Positions 51,484-59,614 of a DNA stretch of 64,000 nucleotides are shown here, piece after piece. This stretch comes from an uncultured Oscillibacter sp. GTDB taxonomy: Bacteria; Bacillota; Clostridia; Oscillospirales; Oscillospiraceae. The DNA lies in contig UQUC01000001.1 of assembly GCA_900544105.1 (NCBI GenBank), positions 35,371-99,370 on the forward strand. Direction: 5' to 3'. Numbering within the stretch: position 1 is the first letter of the stretch; each line of letters starts with the position of its first letter. The position numbers and the translations under genes were made by a program. The notes under the pieces are model-generated. The model did not search any database and was not told the DNA's origin. It worked only from the letters and a program-made list of their open reading frames with translations.

Positions 51484-53193
51484 TTACTGCACGGTGACGG
51501 GTTTTGAATACACGCCCTGGAAATCGAACCAGCCACGGGGGTCCCGATAGGCGCCCAGATAGGTGTCCCGCAGTTTCCAGGCCGTGCCCATTGTGTAGAG
51601 GGGGGATATGGCACAGTCAATCTCCAGCAGCAGGTCCTCCGCGTCATGGAGACAGCCCATACGGGCTAAACCGTCCTCGGCACCGGCGATAATGGACATC
51701 AGCGTATCGTAGGCGCTGCTTTCATAGTGGAGGAAGTTGTCCCGGTTGCCGGTGGTCCAGTCCATCAGGAAACATTCCGCATCGTTGCACACGGCACTGA
51801 CGGACATACCGGCCAACGTGTAATTTCCGCTGCGCATGGCGGAGAGTAACTCCACCTGTGTTACGGCTCTGGGCGTCACGTTCACATCCAGATAGTGATT
51901 CCACATACCGCATAAGGCCATGGCTACGGTCTTGTTGTTGCCCTGGTCCACATAGAGATATTCCAGAGCACCCAGCTCCGCACTCAGGTCGCTGCCCCGG
52001 TCATATCCGGCATTCTGCATCAGGTCCACTGCTTTCTGGCAGCGGTCGGCGTAGCCTTCCGGATCGTTGTCCAGCAGACTGTCGCCGCAGGTGCGGAAAT
52101 CCAGATCTGCATGATCCTCCGGTACACCAGGGGGGACAAGCCCCTCGGCGGGCTGCGCCATGATCCCCGCCATGGCAGCCAGTTGATTCCGGTCGATCAC
52201 CAGGCTCAGAGCCTTGCGGATGGATTCATCCTCCAGACGGTTACAGTTGAACATCACGGAGTAGGTCTCCAGAATAGGCTCTGCCTGCCAGGTCTCGTCC
52301 GATTTCATCTGCTCCGCCATCTCCTCTTCCGTCAGGGGCCAAACGGCGTCTATCACGCCCTGGTCATACAGAACCGCCGCTGTCTGCGTGTCTCCGAAGC
52401 GGAAGGTCAGATCTTCCGGACCGGTCAGCTTTTTGCCGTAGGCGGTATTTTCTGTCAGGGTCAGAGCGTTTTCATCCTCTGCGGAGGCGGTATAGGGGCC
52501 ATTGGTCACCAGACGGGTGGGATCAGACCACCAGCGGCGGGGCGCCGCAGCCTCTTCCAGATCTTCGTTGGCAGTATCCGCCTCCTGCTTGAGGCGGAGC
52601 ACTATATCCTGACGCAGGGGCATGGTGGCGATGGAGGTGCAGACCTCCCGCAGGAACCAATCGTAATGACCGGTCAGGGTTACCACAAGCGTGGAGCTGC
52701 TCTTGGCACTCACTGCCAGCAGACTCATGTCGCCGGAGGCCTGGGCCTCCGCATAACCGCTGACAATGGACAGCAGCGGAGCGTATACAGAACCGTTGGC
52801 TGGGTTTGCCAGACGCTGCCAGGCGTATACAAAGTCGTTGGCTTTGACCTCTACGCCATCAGACCACTTGCTGCCCCGGAGACGGAAGGTGTAGGTAACG
52901 GTGCCGTCACTGTTCTCCTTCATGTCCACGCTTTTGGCGGCACCGGGGACTGCGGTGGTCTGACCGTTTTCACCCGTTTCCAGCCGCATCAGATTTTCGT
53001 AGAGGTGGTTCAAAATGGTCTGGTCCCCGATCTGCTGGGCATAGATGGGATCGTAAGTGATGGGAGTCTCACCCACGCAGACGGAGAGAGATACCCGGCC
53101 GTCTGCTGACTCCTTACGGCCACAGGCGGTCAGGAGGGTAACACATACCAGAGCACTGAGACACAGCGCTGTCAGGCGCTTCCATAATTTCAT
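51484..53193 (-). CDS. Orphan oligopeptide-type substrate-binding lipoprotein (SBP family 5)
   Basis: Extracellular binding protein of OppA type. The 569 residues start with signal peptide and lipobox LTAC (Cys near 24). The family pattern follows: ETPITYDPIYAQQIGDQTIL, YTFRLRGSKWSDGVEVKANDFVYAWQRLANP and NGPYTA. The start follows AAAAGGAG. No permease or ATPase genes are nearby, so it either serves a distant transporter or acts in peptide signalling. It ends at a shared terminator and lies just downstream of the helicase gene. Confidence 0.92.
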   Translation of the reverse strand: MKLWKRLTALCLSALVCVTLLTACGRKESADGRVSLSVCVGETPITYDPIYAQQIGDQTILNHLYENLMRLETGENGQTTAVPGAAKSVDMKENSDGTVTYTFRLRGSKWSDGVEVKANDFVYAWQRLANPANGSVYAPLLSIVSGYAEAQASGDMSLLAVSAKSSSTLVVTLTGHYDWFLREVCTSIATMPLRQDIVLRLKQEADTANEDLEEAAAPRRWWSDPTRLVTNGPYTASAEDENALTLTENTAYGKKLTGPEDLTFRFGDTQTAAVLYDQGVIDAVWPLTEEEMAEQMKSDETWQAEPILETYSVMFNCNRLEDESIRKALSLVIDRNQLAAMAGIMAQPAEGLVPPGVPEDHADLDFRTCGDSLLDNDPEGYADRCQKAVDLMQNAGYDRGSDLSAELGALEYLYVDQGNNKTVAMALCGMWNHYLDVNVTPRAVTQVELLSAMRSGNYTLAGMSVSAVCNDAECFLMDWTTGNRDNFLHYESSAYDTLMSIIAGAEDGLARMGCLHDAEDLLLEIDCAISPLYTMGTAWKLRDTYLGAYRDPRGWFDFQGVYSKPVTVQ

Positions 53194-53209
53194 AGGGACT
53201 CCTTTTATG

Positions 53210-54364
53210 TTATGCCATGGTCAGGCTGCCGTTTTCGTCAAACTTCACAGGCAGGATCTCATTACGGGTATTCTTGGCAATATCGTCGATCCGGATCTTG
53301 GAGGGGAAGTCCGCCACAAAGCTGACGGCCACGCCCTGCCGTTTGGCCCGGCCGGTACGGCCGATCCGATGGACATAGTCCTGGTTTTCATCGGGAATGT
53401 CGCAGTTGAACACAATGTCCACATCATCCACGTCGATACCACGGGCGGCCACATCGGTGGAGACAAAGACCCGGAGTTTGCCCTTACGGAACAGGTCCAT
53501 CACCTGCTCCCGCTTTTTCTGGGGAATGTCCCCGTGGATGCACTGGGCGTCGATGCCCCGCATTTGCAGGAACTTGGTGATCCGCTCCGTGTTGCCCTTG
53601 GTGTTGCAGAACACCATGCAGCGGTCAAAGCCGGTCTCGTTCAAGATCTTGGCGATGGCCTCCGCCTTGCCGTCGAAGCTCACATCCATGCGGAACTGCT
53701 TGATATCGGGCTTGTTCTGCTCGTCCTCCCGGACGGTGACTTCTTCTGCGTCCCGTTGATACACCCAAGCGATGTCCATGACCTCACGGGAGATGGTGGC
53801 GGAGAACAGCCCCAGGTTTTTCCGCTTGTCCATGCGGTCCAACAGCCGGGTCACATCATGGATGAAGCCCATGTCCAGCATCCGGTCCGCCTCGTCCAGC
53901 ACAACAGTTTTCGCCGTGTCCACCCGGACGGTGCGGCGCTTCATGTGGTCGGACAACCGTCCCGGCGTGGCCACTACGATCTGGGGATGTTTTTTCAGCG
54001 CGTCGATCTGGCGGCCGATGGGAGCGCCGCCGTACAGACATACTGCCCGGATGCCGGGCTTATAGGTATAGAGGATCCGCAGTTCATCGGTGATCTGGAT
54101 GGCAAGCTCCCGGGTGGGGGCCAGGATCACCGCCTGAACGCTTTCGTCCTCCGGGTCGATATGCTCTACGATGGGGATGCCATAGGCAAAGGTCTTGCCG
54201 GTACCGGTGGGGGCCTTGGCGATCACGTCCCGCCATTCAAGCATGGGGGGAATGCAGCCTGCCTGCACCGGGGTGGATTGTACAATATTGCGCTCCATTA
54301 AAGCGCGCAGAATTTCCGGTGACAGCTCCAACGTGTCGAACCGGACGCCTTGAGTCAGTTCCAT
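53210..54364 (-). CDS. DEAD-box RNA helicase, minimal core
   Basis: ATP-dependent RNA helicase of 384 residues, containing both RecA lobes but almost no C-terminal tail. Motifs in order: STPVQAG (Q), APTGTGKT, PTRELAI, ATPGR, DEAD, SAT, VFCNTKGNTERI, STDVAARGIDV, HRIGRTGR. The start ATG at 54364 follows GCGAGGAA; an in-frame extension to 54418 is AT-rich and unsupported. The lack of an RNA-binding tail suggests a general or partner-guided role. It is divergent from a DVDDLIF micro-ORF. Confidence 0.95.
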   Translation of the reverse strand: MELTQGVRFDTLELSPEILRALMERNIVQSTPVQAGCIPPMLEWRDVIAKAPTGTGKTFAYGIPIVEHIDPEDESVQAVILAPTRELAIQITDELRILYTYKPGIRAVCLYGGAPIGRQIDALKKHPQIVVATPGRLSDHMKRRTVRVDTAKTVVLDEADRMLDMGFIHDVTRLLDRMDKRKNLGLFSATISREVMDIAWVYQRDAEEVTVREDEQNKPDIKQFRMDVSFDGKAEAIAKILNETGFDRCMVFCNTKGNTERITKFLQMRGIDAQCIHGDIPQKKREQVMDLFRKGKLRVFVSTDVAARGIDVDDVDIVFNCDIPDENQDYVHRIGRTGRAKRQGVAVSFVADFPSKIRIDDIAKNTRNEILPVKFDENGSLTMA

Positions 54365-54564
54365 GATTAAATTCCTCGCATTTGCAGATATTTGCACATA
54401 ATTAAAAATATTATACACACTTTCGAATCATTTGTAAAGGGGACTTCCTGGACGGCCTTTTCCGTGCTTTTTTATTTCTGATACACGGTTTCGCACAATT
54501 TTTCACCTTCGGCGGCATATACTGAGTAAGTTGCAAATGCAGATATCGCAAAGGAGGGAAGCGT

Positions 54565-54639
54565 ATGGAGCCGAAAAAGCCTATGGGTGATGTGGATGAT
54601 CTGATCTTTCAGGACGCCTGGGAGGTCAGTCAACGATAA
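54565..54639 (+). CDS. DVDDLIF micro-ORF 1 (24 residues), unknown function
   Basis: ATG at 54565 lies six bases after AAAGGAGGGAA, and the ORF ends at TAA 54637-54639. It is followed at once by a strong terminator. The core MGDVDDLIF matches MADVDDLIF in the micro-ORF at 59145. The rest of the peptide differs apart from a shared charged/polar tail ending in Arg. TATACT at 54518 may be the -10 box, but no clear -35 is seen. Two copies with conserved core, good ribosome sites and terminators argue for real translation. I know no family with this motif. Confidence 0.68.
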   Translation: MEPKKPMGDVDDLIFQDAWEVSQR

Positions 54640-54640
54640 A

Positions 54641-54668
54641 GGACTGCCGCTAAGCGGCAGTCCTTTTG
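54641..54668 (+). terminator. Terminator of micro-ORF 1
   Basis: GGACTGCCGC / GCGGCAGTCC with TTAA loop, then TTTTGTTG. Confidence 0.9.
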
Positions 54669-54685
54669 TTGTGCGGTTTTGCTGT

Positions 54686-54807
54686 GCAAAAGCATAGCAA
54701 AATAAGAAATGTGCCATTTCCTCGCCCCTGCGGGGCAACCGGAAATGATGCACGAAAACTTCACGCGCTGGCATTTGCGCATGTTCGCGGTGCGCTGCCA
54801 TGCATGA
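54686..54807 (+). repeat. Dispersed intergenic repeat, copy 2
   Basis: Matches 14104-14224 in reverse orientation (AAATAAGAAATGTGCCATTT, CGCCCCTGCGGGGC, GAAAACTTCACGC, CATGCATG). It lies just past the stop of the SDR gene, antisense to it. Copy 1 stands in the same relation to the MATE gene. Confidence 0.85.
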
Positions 54808-54811
54808 AGCT

Positions 54812-55543
54812 TTATACGATGAAGCCGCCGTCGGCGGTAAGGACCTGACCGGTGATGAAGCTTGCCCGCTCCGAGGCGAAGAACGCCACGGCATAGGCGA
54901 TATCCTCGGGTGTTCCCAAGCGGCCCAGAGGCGTCTCGCGGATTAACTCCTCCACGGTCTCCTGTCCCAGTACCTGCACCATGTCGGTGTTGATGACGCC
55001 GGGGGCCACGCAGTTCACCCGGATGCCGGAGGGGGCCAATTCCATAGCCAACGACCGGGTCAGGGCGATGATGCCCGCCTTTGTGCAGGAGTAAGCCACC
55101 TCGCAGCTTGCCCCCCGCTGGCCCCAGATGGAGGAAATATTTACGATACAGCCCCGCTTTTCAGAAATCATGTGAGGGAGGGCCGCCTTGACGGTGTTCC
55201 GGGCGCCGCTCAGATTTACCGCCAGATACCGGTCCCACATCTCGTCGGTGGTGTCCTGAAACAGCCCCTGACCCGACACACCGGCGTTGTTTACCACTAA
55301 TTCTACCGGGCTGAAGGTCTCGCCCAGCTTCCGGACCATCTCGGTCACAGCAGCGCTGTCCGCGACATCGGCCTGGAACATGGCGGCCTGACAGCCCGCT
55401 GCTGTCAGCTCATCCACCAGCTCCTGGGCCTTGTCTGTCCGGTTTAGATAGTTGATGCCCACAGCCCAGCCCTGATGGGCTAATTCCCGGGCCACGGCCC
55501 GGCCAATTCCACGGGACGCGCCGGTGATCAATGCGGTTTTCAT
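54812..55543 (-). CDS. Short-chain dehydrogenase/reductase, FabG-like
   Basis: NAD(P)-dependent oxidoreductase of 243 residues. Cofactor loop TGASRGIGRA (8-17), NNAG (about 88-91), catalytic Ser in NISSIWG and YSCTK (Tyr and Lys, about 151-155), and C-terminal LTADGGFIV. It resembles 3-oxoacyl-ACP reductase but stands alone outside a fatty-acid cluster, so another substrate is possible. The first base of its stop lies near the dispersed repeat. Confidence 0.9.
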   Translation of the reverse strand: MKTALITGASRGIGRAVARELAHQGWAVGINYLNRTDKAQELVDELTAAGCQAAMFQADVADSAAVTEMVRKLGETFSPVELVVNNAGVSGQGLFQDTTDEMWDRYLAVNLSGARNTVKAALPHMISEKRGCIVNISSIWGQRGASCEVAYSCTKAGIIALTRSLAMELAPSGIRVNCVAPGVINTDMVQVLGQETVEELIRETPLGRLGTPEDIAYAVAFFASERASFITGQVLTADGGFIV

Positions 55544-55588
55544 AAGATACCCCCAAACAAAACTTCCAGCGAAGTGTTAGCCAAAAAG

Positions 55589-55614
55589 AAAAACCACTCC
55601 GATGGAGTGGTTTT
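55589..55614 (-). terminator. Terminator downstream of tRNA-Ala
   Basis: AAACCACTCC / GGAGTGGTTT, with T tracts on both strands. Confidence 0.85.
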
Positions 55615-55616
55615 TA

Positions 55617-55692
55617 TGGTGGAGACGAAGAGGATCGAACTCTCGACCTTACGGATGCGAACCGTACGCTCTCCCAGCTGAGCTACGCCCCC
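55617..55692 (-). tRNA. tRNA-Ala (anticodon CGC)
   Basis: A 76-base cloverleaf with encoded CCA. The acceptor stem GGGGGCG/CGTCTCC contains the alanine identity pair G3-U70. The D arm is GCTCAGCTGGGAGAGC, the anticodon loop TTCGCAT gives CGC reading GCG codons, and the T loop is TTCGATC. It stands alone with a terminator. Confidence 0.95.
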
Positions 55693-55776
55693 ATACAGCC
55701 CTGTTATTATAGCAACATTTCCTGAACTTGTAAAGGCCTTTTGCGGGAAAAATCAAAAAAAGATCGACCTGCGCAT

Positions 55777-55815
55777 ACAGCGGCGGCCCGGAACGGCTCC
55801 GGGCCGCCGCTGTCA
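55777..55815 (-). terminator. Hairpin terminator after the CDF gene
   Basis: AGCGGCGGCCCGGA / TCCGGGCCGCCGCT. On the minus strand a short TTTTTTTGATTTTT-like tract follows further on. Confidence 0.7.
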
Positions 55816-55817
55816 GA

Positions 55818-56981
55818 TCATATGTAGGATTGCTCCACCTGGATCACGGGGACATAGTGGCTGTCAAAGGTGCGGATGAGAGCCCGGAGCTGCCGGGCTA
55901 CCTCAGCGTCCTCCAGCCGGAAGCCGAAGGGCGTCACAACGTCGAAGATCAGGTTGGTGTGGGTAGGGCCGGGGACCATGCGGAAATCGTGAATGCTGAG
56001 GGCCGGATCGATGCAATGGGCCAGCTCTGTGATCTTATTCCGGAGGGCGACGGTCGTGCTGTCATCCGTGGCGATGGGGTCCATGTGGATCACCGCCTCG
56101 CAGCCCAGCTTCCGGTGCAGCTCCTGTTCGATGTTGTCGATGGTGTCATGGATCGTCATGACGCTGCCGGTGGCCGGGACCTCCGCGTGGAGGGAGATCA
56201 TCACCCGGCCGGGGCCGTAATCATGGACCACCAGATCGTGAATCCCGGAGATCTCCTTGTGGGCCATCACCAGATCTTCGATTTCTTTAACAAATTCCGG
56301 TGTGGGAGGCTTTCCAAGCAGGGGATCGATGGTGTCCTTGGCGGCGTCTATGCCGCCCTTGAAAATGAGTAGTGCCACCAGAACACCCACCCAGCCATCC
56401 ACCGGGAGATGGAAGTAATGGCCGATCAAGGTGGCGACCAGAACGGCAGAGGTGGACATGCAATCTCCCAGCGAATCCGCTGCTGCCGCCAGAAGCGCCG
56501 GTGCGGAGAGCTTTTTGCCGAGGGAGCGGTTGTACATGGCCATATACAGCTTCACACAGATAGAAGCAGCCAGAATCCCGATCACCAGCCAGCTGAACTC
56601 CACCAAGGCGGGGTGCAGGATCTTATTCAGGGATTCCTTGGCCAGCTCTACACCCATCAGCAAAATCAGCATGGATACCGCCAGACCGGAGAGGTACTCC
56701 GCCCGGCCGTGGCCGAAGGGATGCCCCGGATCCGGCGCTTTGGCGGCAATGCGGAAGCCCAGCAGCGTGACCACGGAGGAGCCGGCGTCAGAGAGGTTGT
56801 TGAAGGCGTCCGCCGTGATGGCGACGGAGCCGGAGAGGGTCCCGGCAAAGAACTTGCCCAAAAACAGCAGCAGGTTCAGCCCGATCCCAACAGCGCCGCA
56901 GAGAATGCCGTAGGCCGTCCGCAGCTGAGCGGGGCTTTTCCCGTCGCTTTTACAGAAGAAACGGGCCAGAAGCGAGATCAT
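55818..56981 (-). CDS. Cation diffusion facilitator (CDF) metal exporter
   Basis: Proton-coupled exporter of zinc, manganese or iron. The 387 residues have six membrane helices. The metal site residues are in DAFNNLSDAGSS (helix 2) and DSLGDCMSTS (helix 5), and the C-terminal cytosolic domain contains GIHDLVVHDYGPG. The NxxD/DxxxD type site (Asn-Asp in helix 2) is typical of the broader manganese/iron-like branch. It is last in an operon with a CpXC protein and an ion channel. Confidence 0.93.
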   Translation of the reverse strand: MISLLARFFCKSDGKSPAQLRTAYGILCGAVGIGLNLLLFLGKFFAGTLSGSVAITADAFNNLSDAGSSVVTLLGFRIAAKAPDPGHPFGHGRAEYLSGLAVSMLILLMGVELAKESLNKILHPALVEFSWLVIGILAASICVKLYMAMYNRSLGKKLSAPALLAAAADSLGDCMSTSAVLVATLIGHYFHLPVDGWVGVLVALLIFKGGIDAAKDTIDPLLGKPPTPEFVKEIEDLVMAHKEISGIHDLVVHDYGPGRVMISLHAEVPATGSVMTIHDTIDNIEQELHRKLGCEAVIHMDPIATDDSTTVALRNKITELAHCIDPALSIHDFRMVPGPTHTNLIFDVVTPFGFRLEDAEVARQLRALIRTFDSHYVPVIQVEQSYI

Positions 56982-57021
56982 ACAGTTTTACACCTTTCTT
57001 TTTGAGAATAGAAGGAGACGG

Positions 57022-57633
57022 TCACTTCCCGCCGGGAATGACCAGCTTCATGTGGCAGCAGAGATCGTCCAGATCCCGGTCGGTGGCGGCGCTGAGCCGC
57101 AGGCGGGCGCCGCAGTCCCGGCATGTCAGCTCCACCGCGTCCCGGCGGATTTCCATGCTGTAATCGTGGCTGCCGCAGCCGCAGGTGATACCGTTGGGCC
57201 GGGCGGCGATGTCCTTGAGCTCCGAGAGGAATTCATACATGATCACATTGTCGGTAAAGGCCTCCGCCTCGCCGCTGTTCTCCTGCGCCTTTTCCTTAGA
57301 GATGGCAATGCTGGCCTCCCGGAGGTGATGTTCCACCGTGCCCTCATCGCCGATGAAACAGCAGAACTGCTTGCTGTCCGGGCAGCTGAGGGCGGTGGCG
57401 GCGTGGAGCATCCGCTCCGGCGGACAGACGGCCTCGTGGGTCTGGCCGCAAACGCCGCAGGGCACCAGAATGTGATAGTTTTGGCCGTCATAGTTCGTCC
57501 GCAGGACGCTGCCGCCGCAGGAACATTCGATCTCGGCGTCAGACGCTTCCAACGCAAATACGGAGCGGGCACCCATTACCTGCGCACCGCATTTCGGGCA
57601 GATATAGCCCAGAGTTCTCATATCGTCAGCCAT
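57022..57633 (-). CDS. CpXC-type cysteine-rich protein
   Basis: A 203-residue soluble protein with repeated zinc-ribbon-like cysteine pairs: CPKCG (12-16), CSCGG (about 38), CGVCG (about 60), CGCGS and CRDCGA (about 170). The arrangement fits the CpXC domain family of unknown function. The start follows AAGGAGG. It lies between an ion-channel gene and a CDF exporter, with gaps of 23 and 40 bases, suggesting a metal-related role; that is inference from context. Confidence 0.78.
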   Translation of the reverse strand: MADDMRTLGYICPKCGAQVMGARSVFALEASDAEIECSCGGSVLRTNYDGQNYHILVPCGVCGQTHEAVCPPERMLHAATALSCPDSKQFCCFIGDEGTVEHHLREASIAISKEKAQENSGEAEAFTDNVIMYEFLSELKDIAARPNGITCGCGSHDYSMEIRRDAVELTCRDCGARLRLSAATDRDLDDLCCHMKLVIPGGK

Positions 57634-57656
57634 AGAGGGCCTCCTTGCATGATTGA

Positions 57657-58868
57657 TCAGATTTGGATATCCTGCGCGTGGGGCAGGTGAGATTGTGTAT
57701 AGAGGAATACTTTGTCGCCCCCCAGCAGCTTCAGGCCACCGTTGGGGATCAGCGTTCGGTTCCGGCGGCGGACCATAACGATGACCGTCTGCCGGGAAAT
57801 ATCCAGATCCCGGAGCGGATGGCCCACCCAGGGGTGATGTGCCTGAAGGACGATCTCCTTTAGTTGGATGCGGACGTCATCCTCATAGACGCCCGCCCCC
57901 AGCACAAGATTGTCACCGGGGAGGAGCACCACATCGCCCCGGGGAACAATGATGTCCCGTCCCCGCTGGACGGCGGCGATGATGACGCCCTCCGGCAGGC
58001 CCAGATCCCGCAGCGGGGCATTGGCCCAGCGGCCCCGGGGGGTCAGGTGGATGCGGATAAATCGGACATCTGATTCCGCACCGTATTCGCTGATCCGCTT
58101 GATGCGGGAATACTGGTCCACGAAGCCGGCAGAAATGATACCGGTGGGGATCGCCACCATGCCCACGCCCAGAAAGGTGATCAAAATGCCAAAGATCTTG
58201 CCCAGGGTGGTGATGGGGTAAATGTCTCCGTAGCCCACTGTCAGCAGGGTGGATACCGCCCACCAGATGCCGGAAAAGGCATTGGAGAACACCTGGGGCT
58301 GCGCGTCATGCTCCAGTGAGTACATACACAAACTGGAGGCAGTCATCAGCACCAGAATGATAAACACGGAGGAGAGAAGCTGCTGGGCCTTGCTGGTAAG
58401 GACCTGGGTGATGACGTTCAGGGAATCGTAATAGGCGTTGATCCGGAACAGGCGGAAGATCCGCACCACCCGGAACATCCGGAAGGCCACGGCCCCGGAG
58501 GGGAAGAAAAAGGGCATGTAGTAGGGCAGAAAGCTCAGCAGGTCCACGATGCCTGAGAAGGAAAAAATGTATCGGCAGACGGCCTTCCATTCCTTCAGAT
58601 TGGGATGGTGGTACTTGGCAGTCCAGATCCGCAGGACGCAGTCCACGGCGAAAAAGGCCACGGTGGCAGCTGCGATCCGCAGCAGCAGCGGACCGCAGGC
58701 GGCCTCTGCCTCGTCGAAGGTACAGGCAATGGTGACCACCAGGTTTACCAGAATGACCAGGGTGTAGAAAATGTCATAGGCGCGGCTGATGAGGTCGTCC
58801 GCCGTACCAATATCAATAATGGTGCAGACCCGGCGGCGCAGGGACTCAAGAGACCTGAGATTCGGCAT
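57657..58868 (-). CDS. Voltage-gated-type potassium channel with TrkA-C domains
   Basis: A 403-residue six-helix ion channel. The S4 voltage sensor RMFRVVRIFRLFRI is near residue 130, and the potassium selectivity filter TVGYGD near residue 211. The cytosolic part has two TrkA-C-like (RCK_C) modules, about 260-330 and 335-400, which may bind a nucleotide such as c-di-AMP. The start follows AGGAAG. First gene of the channel-CpXC-CDF operon. Confidence 0.92.
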   Translation of the reverse strand: MPNLRSLESLRRRVCTIIDIGTADDLISRAYDIFYTLVILVNLVVTIACTFDEAEAACGPLLLRIAAATVAFFAVDCVLRIWTAKYHHPNLKEWKAVCRYIFSFSGIVDLLSFLPYYMPFFFPSGAVAFRMFRVVRIFRLFRINAYYDSLNVITQVLTSKAQQLLSSVFIILVLMTASSLCMYSLEHDAQPQVFSNAFSGIWWAVSTLLTVGYGDIYPITTLGKIFGILITFLGVGMVAIPTGIISAGFVDQYSRIKRISEYGAESDVRFIRIHLTPRGRWANAPLRDLGLPEGVIIAAVQRGRDIIVPRGDVVLLPGDNLVLGAGVYEDDVRIQLKEIVLQAHHPWVGHPLRDLDISRQTVIVMVRRRNRTLIPNGGLKLLGGDKVFLYTQSHLPHAQDIQI

Positions 58869-59082
58869 AACCGCTTCCTGATGTGTAGGTAGACGGCACG
58901 CTGCCTGGCGGTGTACCGTCGGGAAATATCCTTACATTATAGTAATATCCCTCCGGAATGTAAACAAATTTCTTCATTTTGCGGAAAAGAAACAGGAGTT
59001 CCGGAGCGTGTGAGAAAGCCCCACCCCCGGCGCGGATGAAGGCACTTGACGCAGAGTTTACAAAAAAATCACAATTCCTGCC

Positions 59083-59111
59083 TTGCAAACCGCTAAAAGC
59101 AGACGTATAAT
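59083..59111 (+). promoter_or_regulatory. Promoter of DVDDLIF micro-ORF 2
   Basis: TTGCAA, a 17-base spacer and a perfect TATAAT, 33 bases before the ATG. Confidence 0.78.
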
Positions 59112-59144
59112 CAGAATGAAAATTGAGAAAAGGAGGGATGTGCA

Positions 59145-59222
59145 ATGACGATGAACAAGTTCATGGCAGATGTGGATGACCTGATTTTTGACGGTCAGGA
59201 GCAGAGCCACAGCGAACGGTAA
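59145..59222 (+). CDS. DVDDLIF micro-ORF 2 (25 residues), unknown function
   Basis: ATG at 59145 follows AAAAGGAGGGATGTGCA. The ORF runs to TAA 59220-59222 and contains MADVDDLIF, matching the micro-ORF at 54565. A second ATG two codons in is possible. It has a consensus promoter and is immediately followed by a terminator, so the transcript is about 140 bases and codes for nothing else. The peptide is acidic in the middle and polar at the end, and lacks a signal or membrane segment. Function unknown. Confidence 0.72.
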   Translation: MTMNKFMADVDDLIFDGQEQSHSER

Positions 59223-59232
59223 AAACCGGAAG

Positions 59233-59260
59233 GACCACGCCGAGAGGGCGTGGATTTTTT
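59233..59260 (+). terminator. Terminator of micro-ORF 2
   Basis: CCACGCC / GGCGTGG with GAGA loop, then ATTTTTTTAT. Confidence 0.9.
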
Positions 59261-59530
59261 TATGCTTTTTGAGGGTGTCAAAAATTTCGACCACGCGTAA
59301 TCGTTTTTCTGAAATTTTTCGTAAACGTTTGAGAAAAAATCGCGAAATCATTGCTGCTTTTACATATATTGAAAGAAAATGTGGATTAATATATATAAAA
59401 AAATTTGATAATTTGCATATTTTACGAATGTTAAATGAAAAATAAAGACGAAAATTTAAAAACTTTCAAGGAAAAAATTGGGCAAAACGTAAAACTTATT
59501 TAAAGTGATTTGCTCGTTAGGTAAATTTAC

Positions 59531-59559
59531 TTGAAAAAAACGCGCGGTGTTGTTAGAAT
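59531..59559 (+). promoter_or_regulatory. Promoter of hppA
   Basis: TTGAAA, a 17-base spacer, TAGAAT. The 270 bases before it (59261-59530) are strikingly AT-rich for this window. They contain no gene and may serve as an UP element or regulator site. Confidence 0.75.
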
Positions 59560-59614
59560 GATACAGCAAAGTTAGACACTCAATTTTATACAAAACGTTT
59601 AAGGAGTGGAAGGA

